Origin: Candidatus Gastranaerophilales bacterium
GTDB taxonomy: Bacteria > Cyanobacteriota > Vampirovibrionia > Gastranaerophilales > Gastranaerophilaceae
Length of the DNA stretch: 64,000 nt
Reading direction: 5' to 3'
Assembly: GCA_944326565.1 (NCBI GenBank)
Contig: CALVEL010000003.1
Coordinates: 186,001-250,000 of the forward strand
Shown: positions 41,929-50,052 of the stretch, one piece after another
Numbering within the stretch: position 1 is the first letter of the stretch
Layout of the letters: each line of letters begins with the position of its first letter
Made by a program: the position numbers and the translations under genes
The notes under the pieces: generated by a model
Databases searched by the model: none
What the model was told of the DNA's origin: nothing
The model's input: the letters and a program-made list of their open reading frames with translations, nothing else

Positions 41929-43593
41929 TTATTGTATAAAGAAGTTATATTTATTAGGGTTTTCTTTTGCAATTCTTTCTGCTTCTTTCTTAGCAGTATC
42001 ATAATCAGGGAGTTTATCTTTCAATATGTTATTGTTGCAATCATGAACATTATATGATGCACCAGGGTAGTTTACAGGTTTAAAGAAATTCATCTTACTA
42101 CCTTTTGCAACAGTACCTAATTCGACTTTTCCATTTTGATATTTGTATGGAACACCATTTACGGTCAATTCATCTAACAATTGAATTTTACCTTGTCTCA
42201 AACCTTTGCCTTTACCAAAAATATCATTACGTACTGCCATGATATCATTGTGAGTCATCGGTTTACCGTCTGCACGTTTGTATTTACCCATTACTATATT
42301 ATAAGGGTTATCGCCTAAAGTTATCGGATTTCCATCTTTATCTTTACCTTTGATACCGGCTCTTACAATGTAATCGTGGACTTTTACTCCGTCAATTTTA
42401 CCGATACTCAAATCACAAAGTTCTGGTTTTACTGGTTGTACTGGTGTTGTTGGTCTATTCTGATCGATTGGTTTTGTTTCTTTATCCGGTTTATCTTCTG
42501 GTACTTTATCATCAGGTTGTTTTCTTCCCGGAAGTTTATCATAATCTTTAGGATCAAAGTCAGGATGTGCATTACAGAATTTTGCAATTTCATAAGCTGC
42601 TGCAAGTTCTCTGTCATTTACTTTCTTACCTGTCAACTCACCGTAAGCCAATTTTAGGATGAATGCTTTATCTTCATCAGAAATATTCGGCATTTTAAGA
42701 ATAGCTTTCATCATTTTTTGATTCTTTTCACCTTTGATACGGGATTCGATATTCTTTTCACCTTTGGCTACAATTTCTTCAGCCGTATTACCTTTGAAAA
42801 TATCCTTGCCACCGTTATCTTTAACAACAGCTGCAAGAGCAATCGCAGGGATAACTCCGGCTAGAAGTCCTCTCAAAGCTCCGACTTCCGTTGCATTTGA
42901 AGTTGTCTTAATTGTATCTAACAATTCACTTGAACCGTCATTATGTACGCCCCATACATTACTTGTAAATGATGCTCCAAGCAATGCACCTGTACCAGCT
43001 GAAGCCCCAAGAACTCCTAATGCTGCTAAAGTTTTATACAACCAAGTCAAATCTTTTTCTGTATCATAGCCTGCATATTTCATTGCTTTTCTGATTGTTT
43101 TTTTATTGACTCCATAATCAGCTGAAGCTGTAGCAATTTCATCTAAGTTTGCTTTGTTGTCAAATCCTGTAAATCCGCCAAATCTTCTTTTGTATTGGTC
43201 GCTTGAAAATTCACCGTCTACATAAAAATCTTCAGGATTTTCAGCTATAATTTGTCTTACTTTTTCATTGTCAATATAGACATGCTCATAATCAGGCATA
43301 GCAGATTTTAGGGCATTCATTTTATTTTCATCAATGTATACCATTCTATCATCTACTCTTGCTGCTGCACGCTCATTTTGCATTGTCTTTTTACCAAAAG
43401 ATCTTGCTTGTCTGTTGGTTAATTCAGGAATATCTCGTTTGTATTCCTCTGCCTTTTCCTGCTTGAAAACACTGCGTGCATCTCTGCTTGTTTTCAAAGC
43501 CCTTGCTTTCAATCTGTCAAGTCTTGAACGTCTGTATTGTCCGTCCTCATACTTTACAGTTTGCGCAGAAACTTCTTTTACTGCATCTGTCAT
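41929..43593 (-). CDS. large hypothetical protein with glycine-rich hydrophobic middle and proline-rich linker
   Basis: 554 residues. The N-terminal ~190 are charged; two Gly/Ala-rich hydrophobic segments (LAALGVLGASAGTGALLGA about 189-210 and LLAGVIPAIALAAVV about 240-258) could be membrane-inserting; a helical section follows; a Pro/Lys/Asp linker (about 355-390) leads to a C-terminal ~165-residue domain (begins LSIGKIDGVKVHDYIVRAG). There is no signal peptide and no recognised domain. The overall plan is shared loosely with the RelA/SpoT-domain protein at 33305. Predicted secreted or membrane-active effector only as inference. Confidence 0.7.
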   Translation of the reverse strand: MTDAVKEVSAQTVKYEDGQYRRSRLDRLKARALKTSRDARSVFKQEKAEEYKRDIPELTNRQARSFGKKTMQNERAAARVDDRMVYIDENKMNALKSAMPDYEHVYIDNEKVRQIIAENPEDFYVDGEFSSDQYKRRFGGFTGFDNKANLDEIATASADYGVNKKTIRKAMKYAGYDTEKDLTWLYKTLAALGVLGASAGTGALLGASFTSNVWGVHNDGSSELLDTIKTTSNATEVGALRGLLAGVIPAIALAAVVKDNGGKDIFKGNTAEEIVAKGEKNIESRIKGEKNQKMMKAILKMPNISDEDKAFILKLAYGELTGKKVNDRELAAAYEIAKFCNAHPDFDPKDYDKLPGRKQPDDKVPEDKPDKETKPIDQNRPTTPVQPVKPELCDLSIGKIDGVKVHDYIVRAGIKGKDKDGNPITLGDNPYNIVMGKYKRADGKPMTHNDIMAVRNDIFGKGKGLRQGKIQLLDELTVNGVPYKYQNGKVELGTVAKGSKMNFFKPVNYPGASYNVHDCNNNILKDKLPDYDTAKKEAERIAKENPNKYNFFIQ

Positions 43594-43854
43594 AATTTTC
43601 CCCTTTCAAATTTGACCTTTCATTTGCATAAAATAGTGTGTGCTATTTTATCCCCTATACACCTATAAACAATTTTTGCCCCCGAAAATTGCATGGTTAC
43701 ATGCTTTTAAGCTTTTTTAAAAAAGTAGAAATTCACTATTTGTAAGTATTTGAGCTTATTAAACTTAGCTTAACATTTTGTAATATTCACTTTTTTAAAA
43801 TTTGTTTACTTGGGGAGTTATTAGTTTTTTATTTTGTATTGTATAATTTAGAGT

Positions 43855-44811
43855 ATGAAAATATTAGAGGTTAATGATTTAAATTTAGGATTTAGAACTG
43901 AGCAAGGGTTTAGACAAGCTCTTTTTGATGTGAGCTTTAGTCTAACTAAAGGTAAAACTCTTGCATTGGTAGGGGAAAGCGGATGCGGAAAAACAATCAG
44001 CGCAATGAGTATATTAAGACTTTTGCCAAAAACCGCACAAATAAAATCAGGGGAAATCATCTATAACAGTGAAAATCTTATTAATTTATCAGAGAAAGAA
44101 ATGCAAAAAATAAGAGGAGCAAAAATTGCATTAATTCCACAAGATCCAATGACATCCTTAAATCCGCTTTATACAATCGGAAATCAACTTTTAGAGGTAA
44201 TTAAAATTCATCAAAATCTACAAGGAACTGAAGCAGAGAAAAAGGCAGTGGAAGCTTTAGAAATGGTACAAATCCCATGTGCAAAAGAGCGTTTAAAAGC
44301 ATACCCGCATGAATTTTCAGGCGGAATGAAACAACGTGCAATAATTGCAATGGCGCTTGCCTGTCAGGCTGAAGTTTTAATAGCAGATGAGCTGACAACC
44401 GCACTTGATGTAACAATTCAAGCTCAAATCATGAATTTGTTATCAGATATTAAATCTCAACTCGGAACATCAATTTTGCTTATTACACATGATTTAGCAT
44501 TAGTTGGTGAAAATGCTGATGAAATAGCTGTAATGTACGCAGGTAGAATTGTTGAAAAAGCACCATCAAAAGATTTTTTTGAAAATCCTAACCATCCATA
44601 CTCTAAAGCCCTATTAAATTCAATGCCTGCTAAAAGAGGAGAAACCCTTGATACTATACAAGGTCAGCCTCCTACAATTCACCAAGACATATCAGGATGC
44701 AGATTTCATCCTCGTTGCAAATATTGTTTTACTCCTTGTACAAAATCTGTTCCTGAGAGTTTTATAATAAGCGAAAACCATACAAGTGCGTGTTTTTTAA
44801 ATAACAAATAA
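43855..44811 (+). CDS. oligopeptide/dipeptide ABC transporter ATP-binding protein (OppD/DppD-like), orphan
   Basis: A 318-residue ABC ATPase: Walker A GESGCGKT (about 41-48), PQDPMTSLNP Q-loop region, signature FSGGMKQR, Walker B VLIADELT, H-loop ITHD, and the peptide-transporter C-terminal extension with GCRFHPRCKYC. Normally encoded with OppF and permeases; none are adjacent here. A TATAAT element lies 12 bases before the start. Convergent with prepilin 6 with only one base between the stop codons. Confidence 0.9.
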   Translation: MKILEVNDLNLGFRTEQGFRQALFDVSFSLTKGKTLALVGESGCGKTISAMSILRLLPKTAQIKSGEIIYNSENLINLSEKEMQKIRGAKIALIPQDPMTSLNPLYTIGNQLLEVIKIHQNLQGTEAEKKAVEALEMVQIPCAKERLKAYPHEFSGGMKQRAIIAMALACQAEVLIADELTTALDVTIQAQIMNLLSDIKSQLGTSILLITHDLALVGENADEIAVMYAGRIVEKAPSKDFFENPNHPYSKALLNSMPAKRGETLDTIQGQPPTIHQDISGCRFHPRCKYCFTPCTKSVPESFIISENHTSACFLNNK

Positions 44812-44812
44812 C

Positions 44813-45614
44813 TTACTTCAAAAGCCAGGATTGATAATAACAAGGCGGACGTTTGCAAAAAGAAGTTTGTGTCAATATATCTTCATTTATGTAAGGAATA
44901 ACTTTTTTATACTTAGCAGAATAAACTGTCCGTTCATTATTTATATCAGCAAATGTAAATATCCACCTATCTCTACCAAATTGATTCGGATTTGAAAAAC
45001 CATTTGTATCTACTAAAAATATGTTTTCTCTAGCACCATATATACACCAGTTTTGTCCACCACCATCTATAAAACACGAAGCTTCACCTTGCATAGGAGC
45101 ACCATTTTCCATATCAATACCATCTGCGGAATTGCCTGATTGACATGAACCACCACACAAGGTATCGCCTTTTTTCCAGCAGCGGTCTATCTGCACATAT
45201 CCACAATCAAGCATTACTTTGAATTTTGATTTTAATATATTAAATTCCTCTGTTGTAGCTGCAGCAGAATATTGTGTTGTTCTTGTAAACTCTTGATTTA
45301 GTAATGCTTCTTGAAATGCTTGGGATATTTCTGAATACACCTTTTTATACGCTGTCTTAAATTGTCTTTCCTGATAATTCTTGATTAGACCGGGTATAGT
45401 CATTGCTGCTACTATCCCGATTATGCCTAAAGTTATCAGAACCTCTGCCATTGTAAAGGCACTTTCAGAAAAGACTTTTGATAAAGCCTTTGGGTGAATT
45501 GATACTTTCTCTTTTTTTAAATCTGTTGGCTTTTGTGTAAATCCTATTTTTTTACCAACCAGGAGCTTATTTTCGGGTGCCCCCCCCCCCCAGAATTTCA
45601 ATCATAGTCTGCAT
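44813..45614 (-). CDS. prepilin-like protein 6 with a G12 tract, out of frame from its ATG as read
   Basis: AAGGAG, ATG 45614, eight codons, G12 (45580-45591), leader APENKLLVGKKIGFT, then an extra ~28-residue linker (QKPTDLKKEKVSIHPKALSK) before a second prepilin motif SESA|FTMAEVLITLGIIGIVAAM. With 11 G the ATG frame would run through; with 12 it stops. The extra linker means the cassette sits in front of a pilin that has its own A|FT processing site. The soluble domain (CWKKGD, SADGIDMENG, DTNGFSNPNQFGRD) is very similar to the product at 49176, so the two are recent duplicates. Confidence 0.85.
45580..45591 (-). repeat. G12 homopolymer in prepilin 6
   Basis: Twelve C on the plus strand. 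In frame from ATG 45614 with 11 G. The RBS AGGAGCT (45619-45625) can pair with AGCTCCT (45561-45567 on the minus strand). Confidence 0.95.
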
Positions 45615-45646
45615 TTCCAGCTCCTTATCTCTTCTGTTACTCTTTT

Positions 45647-45675
45647 ATTATATCAATTTTTATTACTTTTGACAA
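45647..45675 (-). promoter_or_regulatory. sigma70-type promoter of prepilin 6
   Basis: Minus-strand TTGTCA (45675-45670), 17-base spacer, TATAAT (45652-45647), about 20 bases from the RBS; near-identical in position to the promoter at 3468. Confidence 0.7.
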
Positions 45676-45720
45676 GATAAAATTCTTTTTATTTCACATA
45701 ATATTTTTAGAGATTATATA

Positions 45721-45789
45721 ATGAAAATCTTATTAGCTTTTTTATTAATATTACTTAAAAAAATCTTGAAGTTTTATGAACATGGATAA
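45721..45789 (+). CDS. candidate 22-aa hydrophobic micropeptide
   Basis: ATG after AGAG encodes MKILLAFLLILLKKILKFYE plus two residues. It is a Leu-rich, Lys-tipped helix resembling small membrane peptides or type I toxin-like peptides. It lies in the gap between prepilin 6 and prs. The evidence is weak. Confidence 0.25.
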   Translation: MKILLAFLLILLKKILKFYEHG

Positions 45790-45870
45790 TATAATAATTA
45801 ACAGGCACATAGGCAAAATTCCATTGATTTTGCGAATAAAACACCCAATAAGGTGACAGAAAGGATTAAA

Positions 45871-46884
45871 ATGGTATTAGAAATTGCTTCTGAGCAGTTA
45901 GAACGTGCAATAAATCCAACTCATGATATCAAACTTTTTGCAGGACGTTCAAATACAAAATTAGCTCAGGAAATTGCAGATTATTTAGGCACTTCAATCG
46001 GTCCTATGGTAGTTAAGAATTTTGCGGACGGAGAAATTTATGTACAAGTAAAAGAAAGTGTCCGCGGAGATGATGTTTTCATTATTCAGCCTCTTTGCAA
46101 TCCGGTTAATGAAAATTTGATGGAATTATTAATTATAATTGATGCATTCAAACGCGCAAGCGCTAAGACAATAACAGCTGTAATTCCTTATTACGGCTAT
46201 GCAAGACAAGACAGAAAAACTTCCGGTCGCGAAGCAATTACGGCAAAACTTGTGGCTGATTTACTGACAACAGCCGGAGCTAACAGGGTACTTGCAATGG
46301 ATTTACATACAGGACAAATCCAAGGATTTTTCAATATTCTTGTAGATCATATTTTTGCAACTCCAATACTTGTGAATTACATTAAGAGTTTAAATATAAA
46401 TCCTGATGATATGGTAGCTGTAAGTCCTGACACAGGCGGCGTACAACGAACAAGACATTTTGCAAAAGCAATCGGATGCTCTCTTGCAATTATTGACAAA
46501 CGCCGTGACAAACATAATGAAGCTATAGCATCTCATGTAATTGGTGATGTGAAAGATAAAGTATGCGTTATGTTTGATGACATAATTGATACAGCAGGAA
46601 CAATTTGCGAAGCATCAAAACTTCTTGCAAGAGAAGGGGCAAAAGATGTATATGTTTGTGCAGCTCATCCTGTATTTTCAGGTCCTGCAATTGAAAGACT
46701 TGCTAATGCACCTATTAAAGAATGTGTTGTCACAAACACAATTCCACTTGATATGTCAAAAATGCCTCCGAATATTAAACAACTTTCAGTAGCTCCTCTT
46801 TTAGGACAAGCTATTTCAAGAATACATGATGATGAAAGTGTAAGCTCTTTATTCGGATTTGAAAAAGATATTCAAGTAACATAG
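45871..46884 (+). CDS. prs: ribose-phosphate pyrophosphokinase
   Basis: Makes PRPP from ribose 5-phosphate and ATP for nucleotide synthesis. The 337-residue enzyme has FAGRSNTKLAQEIA and FADGEIYVQ near the N-terminus, YYGYARQDRKT (ATP loop), AMDLHTGQIQGFF and the PRPP-binding VMFDDIIDTAGT. I chose ATG 45871 with AAAGGA upstream; an upstream GTG (45853) is possible. A clean terminator follows. Confidence 0.96.
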   Translation: MVLEIASEQLERAINPTHDIKLFAGRSNTKLAQEIADYLGTSIGPMVVKNFADGEIYVQVKESVRGDDVFIIQPLCNPVNENLMELLIIIDAFKRASAKTITAVIPYYGYARQDRKTSGREAITAKLVADLLTTAGANRVLAMDLHTGQIQGFFNILVDHIFATPILVNYIKSLNINPDDMVAVSPDTGGVQRTRHFAKAIGCSLAIIDKRRDKHNEAIASHVIGDVKDKVCVMFDDIIDTAGTICEASKLLAREGAKDVYVCAAHPVFSGPAIERLANAPIKECVVTNTIPLDMSKMPPNIKQLSVAPLLGQAISRIHDDESVSSLFGFEKDIQVT

Positions 46885-46915
46885 ATTAAATAACAAATGG
46901 AATATGAAAAAGATT

Positions 46916-46946
46916 AATCCCGCCTTGTAACTAGGGCGGGATTTTT
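46916..46946 (+). terminator. rho-independent terminator after prs
   Basis: AATCCCGCC and GGCGGGATT form a 9-bp stem followed by TTTTA. Confidence 0.9.
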
Positions 46947-46949
46947 ACA

Positions 46950-47060
46950 TAAAAAAAAGCCGTCTTTTTTAATAAGAACGGCTACCAGACTTGGGGAGGA
47001 GGTATGAAAAACTTTCGTTTTTCATATCTGTACTTTTCTATACGGAAGACAAAAATCAAA
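46950..47060. other. hairpin-rich intergenic segment with a stray consensus RBS
   Basis: AGCCGT/ACGGCT (about 46960-46983) with eight T on the minus side, then ACCAGACTT, then GGGGAGGAGG only one base before an ATG that opens 31 codons, then ATGAAAAAC/GTTTTTCAT hairpin. The RBS-start spacing is too short for efficient initiation. It may be a 3'-derived small RNA or regulatory element; no gene is supported. Confidence 0.35.
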
Positions 47061-47135
47061 ACTTTTAAAAAAAACTCAAATATCCTCTATTTGATGTAGA
47101 CTTTATTTTTATGAAAAATTTGCTATAATTAGCAT

Positions 47136-47882
47136 ATGAGCGATATAGAAAAAAGTTATGAGGATTTTATTTCGACAGTAAGTCATGAATTACGAACACC
47201 ACTGACTTCAATAAGGGGGTTTTCTCAAACAATGCTTTCTTCTTGGGAGCAATTGGATGATGAAAGCAAAAAAAAATTTTTAAAAATCATCGAGGAACAA
47301 TCAAACAGACTTATTAACCTTGTAGAAAATATGTTATCAGTCACAAGACTTTCAAGCGGAAAAGATAGTCTTATATTCAAAGAAGTTCAGATTAAACCTG
47401 TTATTGAAATGGCAATATCAGTAATAAAAAATCAATATTGTGATAAAAAATTTGAACTTTCTATTGAGCCCAAAACTCCAACTATTCTTGCAGACAAGGA
47501 TAAATTCCAACAAATAATGACAAATTTAATAGAAAATGCTGCAAAGTACGGTGAAGAAAATTCAACAATAAAAATAGAGACAGGTTTTTGTGAAAATTGT
47601 GAGTTTGTTTCAATTCGAGTATCAAACATCGGAATCGAAATCAAAAAAGAAGACTATGAAAGAATTTTTACCAAATTTTCAAGAATAGATAATCCTCTTA
47701 CCAGAAAAGTTCAAGGCAGTGGTCTGGGACTTTATATTACAAAAAATCTTGTTGAAAAAATGAATGGTAAAATTTCAGTTAAATCAGACTTTTTGTCGAA
47801 TGGTAAATATATCACAACATTTGAAGTTCTCATGCCCGCAAATGACGTTGAAAAACAAGCGAGGGTAAAATGCAGTCTGTAA
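47136..47882 (+). CDS. soluble histidine kinase (no sensor domain)
   Basis: A 248-residue protein consisting of a DHp domain with H-box SHELRTPLTS (phosphorylated His about 16) and a catalytic ATPase domain with NLIENAAKYGE, a D-box variant VSNIGIEI and GSGLGLYITK. There is no membrane segment or input domain, so it must receive signals from a partner. It overlaps the following regulator by 13 bases, indicating a matched two-component pair. Confidence 0.92.
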   Translation: MSDIEKSYEDFISTVSHELRTPLTSIRGFSQTMLSSWEQLDDESKKKFLKIIEEQSNRLINLVENMLSVTRLSSGKDSLIFKEVQIKPVIEMAISVIKNQYCDKKFELSIEPKTPTILADKDKFQQIMTNLIENAAKYGEENSTIKIETGFCENCEFVSIRVSNIGIEIKKEDYERIFTKFSRIDNPLTRKVQGSGLGLYITKNLVEKMNGKISVKSDFLSNGKYITTFEVLMPANDVEKQARVKCSL

Positions 47883-49174
47883 CATTGATTATTGATAAAC
47901 GCCGAGAGCTTTCCGTAAAATACAAAAAGCTCTTAGAAAATAAATTATCAAAAGTTATTTTGAGTAAAAACTTTATTTCAGCAATGAAAATTATTCAGGA
48001 TAAAGAACCTGACTTGATAATTATTTCAGACAGCATAGACAATGATCTTGGAGATTACTGCAAAAAAATCAGAGCTTTGACATACAACATGCGACCGGTA
48101 ATAGTAGCATTATCAAAATCTTCCGAAATCCAAGACCGACTGAATGCACTTGCAAACGGGGCTGATGACTTTTTGAGTGAGCCGGTAAACAATGAAGAAT
48201 TTGTAATGAGAATGAAAGCTCATTTAAGAAGAGAATTTGAATCAAATCTTGACAGCAAAAAACTTCTTCCGAACAAAAGCTATTCATTACGCGCATTAAA
48301 AAGAATTTTAACTTCAAAAGATTTATGGGCTTGTCTTTACATAAGCATTGAAAATTTCAAAAATTACCGTGAAACATATACAGAACTTGCATCTGACAAA
48401 CTTATACAAACTTTTTGTGCAATTATACAATCTTCTTTAAATGAAGATGATTATTTAGGCGGAATCTCCGAAAATGAATTTTTAATAATCACTAGCCCGC
48501 TAAAGGCTGAAAAAATTGCAAACTTTTTAACATTTGCTTTTGATTCTGTAGCAAAGAAATTTTACTCTCAACAGGATTTAAAACGAGGATATGTGATAAT
48601 CGAAGGAGACGAATTTGCGGGCAGAAGAGCTGAATTTATCCATACTACAATAGGGGTTGTCACAAATGAATTCCAAAAATACACTGACACAAATCAGCTT
48701 TTGACAGCATTGATAAATATTCATAACCTTGCAAATCTTCCTGACAGATCAAATTATCTAATCGAAAGAGCTAAAATTTCAGCAGAAGATGCTGTTGAAT
48801 TTAACAGATATAACAACAAAATATACGTCATAGAACCAGATGAAGCAATGAATGTACTTTTAAAAACAATTTTAGAACTTCAAGGATATGACATCTCTAT
48901 CTATAATGATGATGATTTTATAAACGAAACAACAAAACCTGCTATTATTATTCTTGATGCAGGTAATGCTGAAAACCTTAAAGGGCTAAAAATTTGTAAA
49001 ATTTTGAGAGAACATCCTGATTTTGCAAATACAAAAATAATTGTTACTTCTATTTTTCATGATAAAGAATTGATATTAAATTGCGGTGCGGATTTATACT
49101 TGCCAAAACCTTATGAATTATCAAGCCTTATCAAATGGGTAAAAATATTTATTGATGAAGTTAATTTCAGATAA
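47870..49174 (+). CDS. response regulator with REC, degenerate GGDEF and second REC domain
   Basis: The 434-residue protein has a first receiver domain (about 1-120; ANGADDFLSEPVN near the end), a middle domain with GGDEF-like spacing but the signature LGGISENEFLII, so probably inactive as a cyclase, and a C-terminal receiver (about 315-434) with the acceptor region IIILDAGNAEN and GADLYLPKPYE. The first receiver lacks a clear acceptor Asp at the usual place (IIISDSID). It likely works as output of the kinase encoded just upstream, by protein interaction. Convergent with prepilin 7, one base apart. Confidence 0.85.
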   Translation: MQSVTLIIDKRRELSVKYKKLLENKLSKVILSKNFISAMKIIQDKEPDLIIISDSIDNDLGDYCKKIRALTYNMRPVIVALSKSSEIQDRLNALANGADDFLSEPVNNEEFVMRMKAHLRREFESNLDSKKLLPNKSYSLRALKRILTSKDLWACLYISIENFKNYRETYTELASDKLIQTFCAIIQSSLNEDDYLGGISENEFLIITSPLKAEKIANFLTFAFDSVAKKFYSQQDLKRGYVIIEGDEFAGRRAEFIHTTIGVVTNEFQKYTDTNQLLTALINIHNLANLPDRSNYLIERAKISAEDAVEFNRYNNKIYVIEPDEAMNVLLKTILELQGYDISIYNDDDFINETTKPAIIILDAGNAENLKGLKICKILREHPDFANTKIIVTSIFHDKELILNCGADLYLPKPYELSSLIKWVKIFIDEVNFR

Positions 49175-49175
49175 A

Positions 49176-49968
49176 TTACTTCAAAAGCCAGGATTGATAA
49201 TAACAAGGCGGACGTTTGCAGTACCATTCCTGGGTTAGTACATCCTCATTTATATAAGGAATAACTTTTTTATAATCTTTAGCATAATCTGCTCTAGTAT
49301 TATTTATATCAGCAAATGTAAACATCCATCTGTCACGACCAAATCTGTTCGGATTTGAAAATCCGTTTGTGTCTACAAAAAATATGTTTTCATTATTACC
49401 AAATGTGCACCAGTTTTGTCCGCCACCATCTATAAAACAGGAAGCTGAACCTTCTTTAGGAACACCGTTTTCCATGTCAATACCATCTGCTGAATTTCCT
49501 GTATTGCAAGCACCTCCACATATTGTATCACCTTTTTTCCAGCAACGGTCTATATCTTGAGAGCCACAATCTAGCATTAATTTGAATTTTGATTTTAATA
49601 TGTTGAATTCTTCTTCTGTAGCGGGTATATCTCTCTTTTCTTTACGGGTAAACTCCTGATTTAGCAATGCTTCTTGGAATGCTTGAGATATTTCTGAATA
49701 TACTTTTTTATATGCCGTTTTAAACTGTCTTTCCTGATAATTCTTTATTAGACCGGGTATAGTCATCGCGGCGACTATCCCGATTATGCCTAAAGTTATC
49801 AAAACTTCTGCTAATGTAAATGCTTTTTTCATACTGACCTCTTTATTGCCTAATATAATATTCATTTTACCATTTTTATGGTCAGTATGCAATCGGTTTA
49901 TTTTTTTACCAACTAGGAGCTTATTTTCGGGTGCCCCCCCCCCCCATAATTTCAATCATAGTCTGCAT
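49176..49968 (-). CDS. prepilin-like protein 7 with a G12 cassette placed before an independently startable gene
   Basis: AAGGAG, ATG 49968, eight codons, G12 (49934-49945), leader APENKLLVGKKI, then ~28 linker residues and a second start MKKA|FTLAEVLITLGIIGIVAAM at 49830 with its own AGAGG. So this gene can be translated from 49830 regardless of the G run, and the cassette would add a leader when 11 G are present. The soluble domain closely matches prepilin 6 (CWKKGD, SADGIDMENG, DTNGFSNPNRFGRD). The downstream end is also alike: its stop is one base from the neighbouring plus-strand stop, as at 44813. Confidence 0.85.
49934..49945 (-). repeat. G12 homopolymer in prepilin 7
   Basis: Twelve C on the plus strand. 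Eleven G would join ATG 49968 to the pilin frame. Flanked by the AGGAGCT (49973-49979) and AGCTCCT (49915-49921) inverted repeat. Confidence 0.95.
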
Positions 49969-50003
49969 TTCCAGCTCCTTCTATTTTTATTTGCTACCAA
50001 TTA

Positions 50004-50032
50004 ATATTATCATATTCTGAATAAATTATCAA
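50004..50032 (-). promoter_or_regulatory. promoter upstream of the G12 cassette of prepilin 7
   Basis: Minus-strand TTGATA (50032-50027), 17-base spacer, TAATAT (50009-50004). Confidence 0.5.
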
Positions 50033-50052
50033 TATATGATATAATAAGGGTA

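Noticed and set aside
43628-43647. AAAATAG/CTATTTT hairpin before the 554-residue gene as a terminator or operator
   Set aside because: Short AT-only stem with no T run; no supported role.
47003-47098. 31-codon ORF after GGGGAGGAGG
   Set aside because: The RBS is one base from ATG, and the product is Lys-rich with no evidence of selection; kept only as an unexplained element.
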